Shown here: piece by piece, positions 19,160-26,774 of the stretch | Layout: every line of letters begins with the position of its first letter | Position numbering within the stretch: the stretch's first letter is position 1 | Assembly: GCA_018266735.1 (NCBI GenBank) | Contig: JAFDZT010000004.1 | Span: forward strand, 746,117 to 810,116 | Direction of reading: 5' to 3' | Source of the DNA: Bacteroidota bacterium | Lineage (GTDB): Bacteria; Bacteroidota; Ignavibacteria; Kapaibacteriales; Kapaibacteriaceae | DNA: 64,000 bases | The notes under the pieces: generated by a model | Told to the model about the DNA's origin: nothing | Database searches by the model: none | The model's input: only the letters and a program-made list of their open reading frames with translations | Position numbers and translations under genes: made by a program

Positions 19160-19758
19160 CGAATCAAGAACTTCTCGACCATTGCGAGACCAACGTCGAA
19201 CGCGAAGGCGTGATCGTCTTCACCGACGACCAGCTTCGCGACATGACGCCCGAGAACATCGAAGCCATTCGCTCTCGGTTTGGAGCACGCACGCTCATGC
19301 AGCTTCCGCAACATGAGATCACCTTCTTCGAATGGTTGAAAGAAGCCGACCCTGCAGTGTGGAACGATATCTGGGCCAACGATGAACGTCCGTACCTAGT
19401 GAGCCTTGCCTTCCTGACGGACTTCTCGGGATCGAATGCATCCACCGGACAGTTCGTGATCTGCGACCTCGTGAGCGTCGACAACTACTTCTTCTCTCCG
19501 AATCTGTTGCTCGACAAAGAGTCCACCGATTTCGTCGAGGCTGTGCGCGAGCGTTTCACACAGCGCTCTTCGATGACGCCGGGTCAGCTCCTCACGCTCG
19601 AGGCCAGCGTTGGTAACGTCGACATCTGGCACTTCGCCTATCGGTACAACATCGATCTGGCACTTGCCAAGCGCGCCGTGGCCACGCTCGTCGAAGACCG
19701 CATCTTGCTACATGTGACCGATGCAGAGCATCTGGCACAATACTTCGACGTAGGCTGA
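19156..19758 (+). CDS. Conserved hypothetical protein
   Basis: A 200-residue soluble protein with no signal peptide or membrane segment. I do not recognise a named family. It begins MTNQELLDHCETNVEREGVIVFTDDQLRDMTPENIEAIRSRFG, rich in acidic and helical stretches; the C-terminal third (NIDLALAKRAVATLVEDRIL) could be a winged-helix-like end. The ATG overlaps the stop of the yfhO-like gene (ATGA), and lysC starts 3 bases after its stop, so it belongs to that operon. Confidence 0.7.
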   Translation: MTNQELLDHCETNVEREGVIVFTDDQLRDMTPENIEAIRSRFGARTLMQLPQHEITFFEWLKEADPAVWNDIWANDERPYLVSLAFLTDFSGSNASTGQFVICDLVSVDNYFFSPNLLLDKESTDFVEAVRERFTQRSSMTPGQLLTLEASVGNVDIWHFAYRYNIDLALAKRAVATLVEDRILLHVTDAEHLAQYFDVG

Positions 19759-19761
19759 CCC

Positions 19762-21084
19762 ATGCTCGTGATGAAGTTCGGCGGCACGTCCGTCCAGGAC
19801 AGTGATGCGCTCCAACGCGTCTTGTCCATCGTTGCCTCCCACGCACCACACCACAACGGCATCATCGTTGTCCTCTCGGCCACGAGCAAGACCACCGATG
19901 CACTCCTGCATATCGCTCGCACAGCGGCACATGCCTCTGAGGAAGAGATGCAGCCGCTGCTGCTTGCCGTGCGCGACCGACATGTACAGATCGCAACATC
20001 CCTGATCGCCAACGTTGCGCAACAAGCGATCGCCATACAGCGCGTGCATCAGTTGTGCGACGAGCTCACGGAGTATTGTCAGGGCATTGCTGTTCTCGGC
20101 GAGTGCACGGCACAATCGCTGGACATGGTGGCATCCTTCGGCGAGCGACTCTCCACGTCCATCTTTGAAGGGGCTTGCAAGGCGGCAGGGCTCACGTCGA
20201 CGTGGTTCGATGTGCGTTCCGTGATGCGCACAAACGAGAGCTTCACGCAGGCAAACGTCGATCATGCCATTGTACGGATCCAATGCAAGGCGACCTTGCT
20301 TCCTCTCCTCACATCCTCTTCCATCGTTGTCACTCAGGGTTTCCTTGGAGCTACGGCCGATGGACGGACGACGACGTTGGGCAGGGGCGGTTCGGACTAC
20401 ACAGCGGCCATCCTTGGTGCGGCCTGTGGCGCGGAGGAGATCCAGATCTGGACGGATGTAAGCGGCGTGTACACCACGGATCCGCGCTTGGTCTCGGAAG
20501 CACGTCCGATCCCGCACATGTCGTTCCGCGAAGTGCGCGAGCTCGCCATCTACGGCGCAAAAGTGTTGCACCCCGACACCATTGCACCGGCCATCGATGC
20601 CAACATTCCGGTGCGCGTGCTCAATACGTTTCGCGAGAACGATCCCGGGACGACGATCACGGCATCACAGCCGCACGATGCAGACCTGCATGCCGTATCG
20701 CTGATCCGGTCGTGCGTTGCCATTCACACATCACGACCCACGTCGTTCCTGCACGAGATCGAATCACATGTTCTGCTGCGTGCAAGCACGGCCGAGGCGA
20801 CGGTCTTCATCCTTCCTGCGCGTACCGATGCTGAACGTGTTGCCATCGATGTGGCGGTGGCGGGTGCAGACGTGCATCGAACAAACGTTGCACTGATCGC
20901 CGTTTGCGGTCCGCATGCACAAGCGCCAACTAGTGTGGAAACGCTTGCCGCCGTTGCACGCCATGCACAGATGATCGTTTCGGGTGCGAGTGATGTGACG
21001 ACGTTCGTTGTTGTTGCCGACGAGCATGCGCTCGACACGGTACGCGCCATCCACGGCATTCTCTATTCCGCTTCGTCCGAGTAG
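19762..21084 (+). CDS. lysC: Aspartate kinase
   Basis: Phosphorylates aspartate, the first step to lysine, threonine and methionine. It has 440 residues, monofunctional length. The kinase signature MKFGGTSV is at residues 4-11; further motifs are ASFGERLST, TLGRGGSDYTAAILG and YGAKVLHPDTIAPA. The C-terminal ~140 residues hold the ACT regulatory region, so feedback inhibition is likely. ATG at 19762 gives MLVMKFGG; the second Met (residue 4) is an alternative start. Its last 22 bases overlap the convergent plsY gene. Confidence 0.94.
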   Translation: MLVMKFGGTSVQDSDALQRVLSIVASHAPHHNGIIVVLSATSKTTDALLHIARTAAHASEEEMQPLLLAVRDRHVQIATSLIANVAQQAIAIQRVHQLCDELTEYCQGIAVLGECTAQSLDMVASFGERLSTSIFEGACKAAGLTSTWFDVRSVMRTNESFTQANVDHAIVRIQCKATLLPLLTSSSIVVTQGFLGATADGRTTTLGRGGSDYTAAILGAACGAEEIQIWTDVSGVYTTDPRLVSEARPIPHMSFREVRELAIYGAKVLHPDTIAPAIDANIPVRVLNTFRENDPGTTITASQPHDADLHAVSLIRSCVAIHTSRPTSFLHEIESHVLLRASTAEATVFILPARTDAERVAIDVAVAGADVHRTNVALIAVCGPHAQAPTSVETLAAVARHAQMIVSGASDVTTFVVVADEHALDTVRAIHGILYSASSE

Positions 21085-21716
21085 TGCTTCTCGTGTTCTT
21101 CGGCCATGAACTCCCGCATGGGCGCCACAAAGCGAACGAAGATGAGAAAGAGCGTGGCAGCAGCGAAGAGCTTGAGTTCCGTCATCGAATACACATCGGG
21201 CAAGATCGTCGTCAAGCGCAACACGCGCTCCGGTGTTGAGAAGATCAGCACGCCGCTCCCCAACGTTGCCACCATGCTTGCCACGCGGATATCACGACGT
21301 ATCACGAAGTAGCCTGTGAGATACATGATATCCCACAGTAAGATCATGAACGGATTCACAATGGCGAACACACCGGTGGCCGTTGCCAATCCCCTGCCGC
21401 CCTTGCCGCCCAACACGATGTTGAAGTTATGACCGGCAACACAGGCCGCACCGGCCACTGCCGTGGCAAGGAACCAATGACCGAAGATGGTCTGAGCAAG
21501 GAGCACGGCAGCAACTCCTTTGAGGGCGTCAAGGAGGAAGGTCAGAATTCCGATCCATCGACTGCCGGTCACTTCGTAGACGTTCATTGCGCCAACGTTG
21601 CCCGTTCCCTCGGTACGGATATCCTTTCCTCGCGTGAGCTTCATCAGGATGAATGCCACCGGAACGAGACCGATGGCATAACCGAGGAGTGCAGCGCCGA
21701 GCAGGCCAACATTCAT
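21063..21716 (-). CDS. plsY: Acyl-phosphate glycerol-3-phosphate acyltransferase PlsY
   Basis: Inner-membrane enzyme making lysophosphatidate from acyl-phosphate. It has 217 residues with several transmembrane helices. Family motifs are present: GTGNVGAMNVYEVTG (family SGNxGATN), AGHNFNIVLGGKGGRGLATATG. The ATG at 21716 starts MNVGLLGAALLGYAIGLVPVAFIL, and longer frames upstream are not hydrophobic. The C-terminus (ELKLFAAATLFLIFVRF ... EEHEKHYSDEAE) is longer than in many homologues. It follows the OmpA/PD40 gene by 4 bases. Confidence 0.92.
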   Translation of the reverse strand: MNVGLLGAALLGYAIGLVPVAFILMKLTRGKDIRTEGTGNVGAMNVYEVTGSRWIGILTFLLDALKGVAAVLLAQTIFGHWFLATAVAGAACVAGHNFNIVLGGKGGRGLATATGVFAIVNPFMILLWDIMYLTGYFVIRRDIRVASMVATLGSGVLIFSTPERVLRLTTILPDVYSMTELKLFAAATLFLIFVRFVAPMREFMAEEHEKHYSDEAE

Positions 21717-21720
21717 AGGA

Positions 21721-23832
21721 TCACTTCTTGAGAATGACGAATTCAACGCGACGATTCTGCTGACGTCCTTCATCCGTGTCGTTCGATGCAACGGGCTTCG
21801 TCTCTCCGTATCCCTTTGCCACCACACGTCCGGTGGTAACACCCTTCGATTCCAGATAGGCACGTACACTGTTCACGCGATTCTGTGAGAGCGTCAGGTT
21901 ACTGCGATCGTCGCCGACGTTATCGGTATGGCCGGCGACTTCGATCATCACGGTGCTTTCGTCTGTAAGGAACTGCACCAGTCGATCGAGTTCGGGATAC
22001 GACTCCGGACGGAGGTCGTACTTTCCAAAGTCGAAGAACACATTGTTCAACCGGATCGTCACGTTCTCTTTGATCGGCGACAGGTAGAGATCACGTTCCA
22101 CCTCTGCATACTCTCCAAGGGCCTTCGTGTCGAAGGTCTCGCTCAGCGCATAGAATCCCTTTGCCTCTGCACGCACACCATACTGTTCGCCCGGCGGCAG
22201 CGATACCTTGTAGCGACCATCGGACGGTGCACTGCGCGCAACACCGATCTGCTTACCGCTGGGCAGCTGCTCGTACTTCACGAGTGCTTCCACCGGTTCT
22301 TTCGTATCGGCATTCAAGACGCGACCGCGCATCATGATCACCGGCTGCGGACGTGCTTGCTTCGGAAGTGCGATCGAGAAGATGTCCGATGCACCAACGC
22401 TGTTCTTGCGCGACGAGATGTAGGCAGAGTCGCCCTTGGCGGGCACTTGGAAGAAGTCGTCGTGCTCATCGGTATTGATGCCTTTACCCAAGTTCAGAGG
22501 CTGACTCCAATTAGTCCACGTATCGTCGAGGCGCGTCGACACGAACACGTCCGTACCTTCAAAGCCAGGATGTCCATCCGACGAGAAGTACAAGGTCTTG
22601 TTATCGGCGGCAACGAACGGACCGATCTCTTTCCCAATGGTGTTGAGCACCGGCCCCATGTTCTTCGGCGTGGTATAGGTCCCATCTGCCTTCTTGAACG
22701 ACACATAGAGATCCAGATAGCCGTAGGAGTCCTTGCGTTGGATGGACATCAGCATTGTGATGCCGTCCGGTGCGAGATAAGAGCTGATCACGTCGGCATC
22801 GTTCGAGAACTCGTCGAACTCGATGTTGATCGGATTCGACCAGCCATTCTTCGTGCGTGTGGAGTATGACATTCCCTGTCCGTCCGGCTCTCCATCACTG
22901 TCGTATCGATTCTGCAGAATGAGCGTGTTCAGATCGGGCGTCACGGAGATCACGAAGTTGTTCCCGCGGTTATTGATGGGGCGACCGAGATTCACGGCCT
23001 TCCCCCACGAACCATCTGGTTTCCGAGTGGACACCCAACAGTCACGTGCGCCTGCCGTATCGATGTTGTCGGGGTGGTCGGACCGACTGAAGAACAACAT
23101 CGATCCATCTGGCGAAATGGCATCCACAAGTTCGTCCGACGCCTCGTTCACTGCAGGCCCGAGGTTGATGCGCTTGACGTTCGGATCGTAGTCCTTTACC
23201 AGGTTCACAGGGGCCGCATCCCACTCCTTGACCGAGATCTTATCCACTTCGACCGTGCGCTGCTTGTGCAACACAAATCCAACACGCGATCCATGTACGG
23301 GGTAGAAGGAGGCGCTGATCTCTGCGAATTCCTTCCCATTCACGAAGAAGGCCAATGCATCGTTCACCTTGCGGAGTTCGAGCACGTTCGTCTCGCTTCC
23401 TTCGTTCACTGCCTCGTACTTCACCCATTTCCGAACGTCGTAGTAATCGCCTTCCTTGTAGTGACCGACGCGCGCGAATCCATCGTTGGAGACCAGGAAC
23501 TCATACATGTTGTTCGCATCCTGCGACCAGAACACGAGACCAAAGCCATGCTCTGTGTCTCCATCCGTTTCTTTAATCGTGGCTTGTATGGACCAGTTCT
23601 TTTTGTTGTCGATGGCGACAGATTTAAAGAGGAAGCGAAAGCCCGACTCCGATTTGTGCTCGATGCGGTACACGCCATCCTCCACCTCGGCCGTCGCCTC
23701 TCCGTCGTCTGTAGATCCAACGAACCACTGTCCATTATTGTTTGAGAAGTCATCCTCCAGCAACACGCGCTGTTGAGCGTAACCTGGTGTGAGCGTGCTC
23801 AGGACAAAAGCACAGAGTAGAACAAAACGCAT
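21721..23832 (-). CDS. OmpA-family envelope protein with PD40 propeller
   Basis: A 703-residue exported protein (signal MRFVLLCAFVLSTLTPGYAQ). Order of parts: a lectin/concanavalin-like domain at ~20-200 (FSNNNGQWFVG ... GFGLVFWSQDANNMYEFLV); PD40/WD40-like repeats at ~215-480 (AISPDGSMLFFSRSDH, DNKTLYFSSDGHPGFEGTDVF); a carboxypeptidase-regulatory-like domain (RGRVLNADTKEPVEALVKYEQ); and an OmpA peptidoglycan-binding domain at the end (NNVFFDFGKYDLRPESYPEL, AGHTDNVGDDRSNLTLSQNR). Propeller plus regulatory plus OmpA resembles T9SS PorE, but the N-terminus differs, so that identity is only possible. Sits between the ABC permease (11-base gap) and plsY. Confidence 0.87.
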   Translation of the reverse strand: MRFVLLCAFVLSTLTPGYAQQRVLLEDDFSNNNGQWFVGSTDDGEATAEVEDGVYRIEHKSESGFRFLFKSVAIDNKKNWSIQATIKETDGDTEHGFGLVFWSQDANNMYEFLVSNDGFARVGHYKEGDYYDVRKWVKYEAVNEGSETNVLELRKVNDALAFFVNGKEFAEISASFYPVHGSRVGFVLHKQRTVEVDKISVKEWDAAPVNLVKDYDPNVKRINLGPAVNEASDELVDAISPDGSMLFFSRSDHPDNIDTAGARDCWVSTRKPDGSWGKAVNLGRPINNRGNNFVISVTPDLNTLILQNRYDSDGEPDGQGMSYSTRTKNGWSNPINIEFDEFSNDADVISSYLAPDGITMLMSIQRKDSYGYLDLYVSFKKADGTYTTPKNMGPVLNTIGKEIGPFVAADNKTLYFSSDGHPGFEGTDVFVSTRLDDTWTNWSQPLNLGKGINTDEHDDFFQVPAKGDSAYISSRKNSVGASDIFSIALPKQARPQPVIMMRGRVLNADTKEPVEALVKYEQLPSGKQIGVARSAPSDGRYKVSLPPGEQYGVRAEAKGFYALSETFDTKALGEYAEVERDLYLSPIKENVTIRLNNVFFDFGKYDLRPESYPELDRLVQFLTDESTVMIEVAGHTDNVGDDRSNLTLSQNRVNSVRAYLESKGVTTGRVVAKGYGETKPVASNDTDEGRQQNRRVEFVILKK

Positions 23833-23843
23833 GATCGAACCCC

Positions 23844-24725
23844 TTACACTTCGCGAGTGCGAAGCACTCGCATTTGAACAAACGACAACAACAGAAGGAT
23901 CACAAAGATCACATAGGCCAATGCGCAGGCATAGCCCATGGCATCGAATCGGTCGAAGGCGTGAACGTAGACATCGTAGACGAGCGTCATGGTGCTTCCC
24001 ACCGGTCCGCCCTTCGTCATCACATACACCTCCACAAAGATCTGAAAGCTCTTGATCGTATTGATCACGATCACGAACAGGAGCGTCGATCGAAGCATGG
24101 GAAGCGTGATGCGATAGAACTGCTGCCACCGCGTGGCACCGTTCAGCTCTGCGCTTTCGTAAAGATCTTTCGGAATGGCCTCCATCCCTGCAAGGAAGAG
24201 CACCATGTAGTATCCGGTGCTGATCCACACATCCATGGCCATGATGGATGCCAGTGCCGTACTTGGCTCCTGCAACCATCCGCGCTCGGGATGCGGCATG
24301 CCCATCATCGAGGCAAGGGCGTTCACATAACCTTCGCGCGCATAGAGCACGTAGAAGATCAGGGCGATCACCACGAGCGACGTGACGCTTGGCATGAAGT
24401 ACGATGCTCGCATGATGGAACTGAACCTCGCACCGCGTCGCTGCAAGGCCACCGCCAACGCCAGTGCGAAACAGGTCGTGAGCGGCACCGTGCCGACCGT
24501 GAAGATGAGCGTGTTCCTGAGCGCCTGCCAGAACGAATCGCTCTGCAGCACGGCGCTATAGTTCTGTGCACCAATAAAGGTGAAGGTGTTGTTCAACGTA
24601 GAATACTGTGAGAAGCTCAACACCAATGCATAGATCAGCGGATAGATCCAGAACACGCAGAGCGTGATGATCCATGGACTCAGCAATGCCGCCGTCATGG
24701 CGGGATCCTTGAACCGTCTATGCAT
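23844..24725 (-). CDS. Sugar-type ABC transporter permease (MalF/UgpA-like)
   Basis: A 293-residue inner-membrane permease with six transmembrane segments. The EAA loop that contacts the ATPase is clear (IPKDLYESAELNGATRWQQFYRITLPML). The N-terminus (LLSPWIITLCVFWIYPLIYALVLSF) is typical of carbohydrate-uptake permeases. No second permease, ATPase or binding protein lies in the window; the neighbours are maf (8-base overlap) and the OmpA/PD40 gene. The substrate cannot be inferred. Confidence 0.9.
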   Translation of the reverse strand: MHRRFKDPAMTAALLSPWIITLCVFWIYPLIYALVLSFSQYSTLNNTFTFIGAQNYSAVLQSDSFWQALRNTLIFTVGTVPLTTCFALALAVALQRRGARFSSIMRASYFMPSVTSLVVIALIFYVLYAREGYVNALASMMGMPHPERGWLQEPSTALASIMAMDVWISTGYYMVLFLAGMEAIPKDLYESAELNGATRWQQFYRITLPMLRSTLLFVIVINTIKSFQIFVEVYVMTKGGPVGSTMTLVYDVYVHAFDRFDAMGYACALAYVIFVILLLLSFVQMRVLRTREV

Positions 24726-25344
24726 GACCGATCCTTGCTACGAATGCGCGCAATTCCGTGTAGAGCAATTCCAATGGAAGTCCCACGATGGTGTAGTAAC
24801 ACCCTTCCACCTTGCTCACAAAGACCGCCCCGAAATCATCCTGAATTCCATAGGCACCGGCTTTGTCGAGCGGAGACCCCGTGCTGACGTATGCCTGTAT
24901 CTCCATCGCATCCAGTTCCCGAAAGGTTACATGCGTCGATCGCACGGCCGATGTGGCTTCCATCGTGCGTGAGTCGAGCAACGCAATGCCTGTGTACACG
25001 GTGTGCGTGCGACCACTGAGCATGCTGAGCATTCGAACGGCGTCGTCAGCATCGGCAGGCTTGTTCAGAACCAGTCCATCGAGGACAACGGTGGTATCGC
25101 TGCCGATCACGATGGATGGACGCGACACCAGCTCGGCACTGCGTCGTGCCTTGAGCTCGGCCAAGTGGGCAACATAGTGTGCAGGATCCATCGAGGTCGA
25201 CACGGCATCTTCATCCACATCGGACACGATCACGTCGAACACGAACCCAACGTGACGGAGCAAGGCCTCTCGTCTGGGAGATCGAGACGCCAGCACAAGA
25301 GGAAGTGGAAGTTGCAGCAATGCATTCAGCGCCACCTTGCTCAC
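24718..25344 (-). CDS. maf: Maf family nucleotide pyrophosphatase
   Basis: House-cleaning enzyme hydrolysing non-canonical nucleoside triphosphates. It has 208 residues from the GTG at 25344. Motifs: LVLASRSPRREALLRHVG, IVIGSDTTVVLDGLVLNKP and KAGAYGIQDDFGAVFVSKVEGCYYTIVGLPL. The start is set by GGAGG 6 bases upstream and a GTGA overlap with the stop of the efflux channel gene; a GTG two codons earlier sits on top of the ribosome site. Confidence 0.92.
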   Translation of the reverse strand: MSKVALNALLQLPLPLVLASRSPRREALLRHVGFVFDVIVSDVDEDAVSTSMDPAHYVAHLAELKARRSAELVSRPSIVIGSDTTVVLDGLVLNKPADADDAVRMLSMLSGRTHTVYTGIALLDSRTMEATSAVRSTHVTFRELDAMEIQAYVSTGSPLDKAGAYGIQDDFGAVFVSKVEGCYYTIVGLPLELLYTELRAFVARIGHA

Positions 25345-26774
25345 TGCCACCCTCCACCAAGCGCCTTGTAGAGTTGCACGGCACTGCGAAGTTCATACAG
25401 CCGGATGCGTGCAAGCTCGAGCTCGGCTTGGAACAATGAACGTTGCGAATCCAGCACTTGGAGATAGCTGGTATAGCCACCTTCGTAACGCAGATTCGCA
25501 AGCTTCAATTCGGAGCGCAAAGCATTCACGAGTTTCTCTTGCTCTGCTCGTACTTGACCGTACTTGCGATAGTTGACGATGCTGTTCGACACTTCCTCCA
25601 TGGCCGTCAGCACTGTTTTGCGGTACTGTGCGATGGCCTCGTTCTTCACGGCATACGAATAGTCGAGATTGGCATTCAGTCTGCCACCCTGGAACAACGG
25701 CTGCAGTGCATTGGCCCCAAGATTCCATACTGCTCCGGCCGGATTGAACATGTTGGACACGTCACGCCCGAAGAATCCCGCTCCGGCAGTAAGGGAAATG
25801 GAAGGGAAGAAGGCGGCACGGGCAACACCGATGTTGGCGTTGGCTGCGAGGAGGTTCTCCTCGGCGGCAATAATGTCGGGGCGACGTTGCAGCAACGTCG
25901 ACGGCATACCGGCCGGTAACGCTGGAGATGTAAGCTGCGCGCCCAAGGAGTCGCCAATGGTCACGGCTGAAGGGTTCCGACCAAGGAGAACGTTGATCTG
26001 ATTCTCCTTGTTCATGATGGCCCGCTCGATATCCGGGATCGTAGCGGTGGCCGTGTAGTACTGCCCTTCGGCCTGACGGACGTCGAGATCGTTCGCAACG
26101 CCGAACTCTTTCCTGCTCTTCACAAGATTCAACGAACCCAATCGCGAGGTGGCCGTACGCTTCGAGATCTCCAACTCCCAGTGCAGCTCGACGAGCTCGA
26201 GATAGGCTTGTGCCGTCGCGGCCACGACCGACGTGATCACGGCACTACGTCCTGCTTCTGTTGCGAACATCGCACGACGTGCCGCTTCTTGGGCTGAGGC
26301 ATACTTGCCCCAGATATCCGCTTCATAGCTCACATCCATCGATCCCGTGAACGTGTTTAACGTTCGATTCGGCAAATAGGATGTGACAGCTTCGGGATAC
26401 TGTTGCCGCTGTGCACCAACCGATGCGTTGAGTTGGGGCAGTCGGTTGGCCGTGCTCACTCCATACATCGCACGTGCCTGATCGATGCGTGCAGCCGCAA
26501 CCAAGAGATCGTTGTTGTTCACCAGAGCCGTGTCGATCAGCGATCGAAGGGTTTGATCACGAAACAGATCGAACCACTTCAACGACGCAACGGTCACCGA
26601 ATCCGGAACAAGGGTGTCGCCGCGAAAAACCGTTGGTGTTTGCAGATCGGGACGCTCATAGCGGGGTGCCATGGAGCAACCCACCAAGAGAGTGAGAAGT
26701 GACAAGTGACAAAGAAGAAGTGACGAGTGACGAGTGACGAGTGACGAGTAACGAGTGACGAGTGACAAGTTCAT
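25341..26774 (-). CDS. RND efflux outer-membrane lipoprotein (OprM/NodT family)
   Basis: TolC-like channel completing a tripartite efflux pump, 477 residues. The lipobox is LVGC at about residues 31-34. Family motifs: ERPDLQTPTVFRGD, TANRLPQLNASVGAQRQ, SYEADIWGKYASAQEAARR, LQRRPDIIAAEENLLAANANIGVARAAFFPSISLTAGAGF, and LRYEGGYTSYLQVLDSQRSLF. The ATG at 26774 overlaps the pump stop (ATGA). Residues about 4-18 of the signal peptide are encoded by a heptanucleotide tandem repeat, so this region was probably rewritten by repeat insertion yet still ends in a good lipobox. Confidence 0.94.
   Translation of the reverse strand: MNLSLVTRYSSLVTRHSSLLLCHLSLLTLLVGCSMAPRYERPDLQTPTVFRGDTLVPDSVTVASLKWFDLFRDQTLRSLIDTALVNNNDLLVAAARIDQARAMYGVSTANRLPQLNASVGAQRQQYPEAVTSYLPNRTLNTFTGSMDVSYEADIWGKYASAQEAARRAMFATEAGRSAVITSVVAATAQAYLELVELHWELEISKRTATSRLGSLNLVKSRKEFGVANDLDVRQAEGQYYTATATIPDIERAIMNKENQINVLLGRNPSAVTIGDSLGAQLTSPALPAGMPSTLLQRRPDIIAAEENLLAANANIGVARAAFFPSISLTAGAGFFGRDVSNMFNPAGAVWNLGANALQPLFQGGRLNANLDYSYAVKNEAIAQYRKTVLTAMEEVSNSIVNYRKYGQVRAEQEKLVNALRSELKLANLRYEGGYTSYLQVLDSQRSLFQAELELARIRLYELRSAVQLYKALGGGWQ
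26709..26767. repeat. Heptanucleotide tandem repeat (GTGACGA type) inside the efflux channel signal peptide
   Basis: Plus-strand units of GTGACGA with minor variants (GTAACGA, GTGACAA) run without spacers over about 60 bases. The same heptamer occurs at 37429-37462 in the other orientation relative to the gene. Read in frame on the minus strand, three heptamers make a 7-residue period (SLVTRYS, SLVTRHS). Confidence 0.9.

Noticed and set aside
23833-24279. N-terminal extension of the OmpA/PD40 protein
   Set aside because: The extra frame overlaps the ABC permease gene in another frame; a good signal peptide begins at 23832.
26709-26767. Heptamer array as a CRISPR or phage attachment site
   Set aside because: Unit length is 7 with no spacers, and no integrase or tRNA is next to it.
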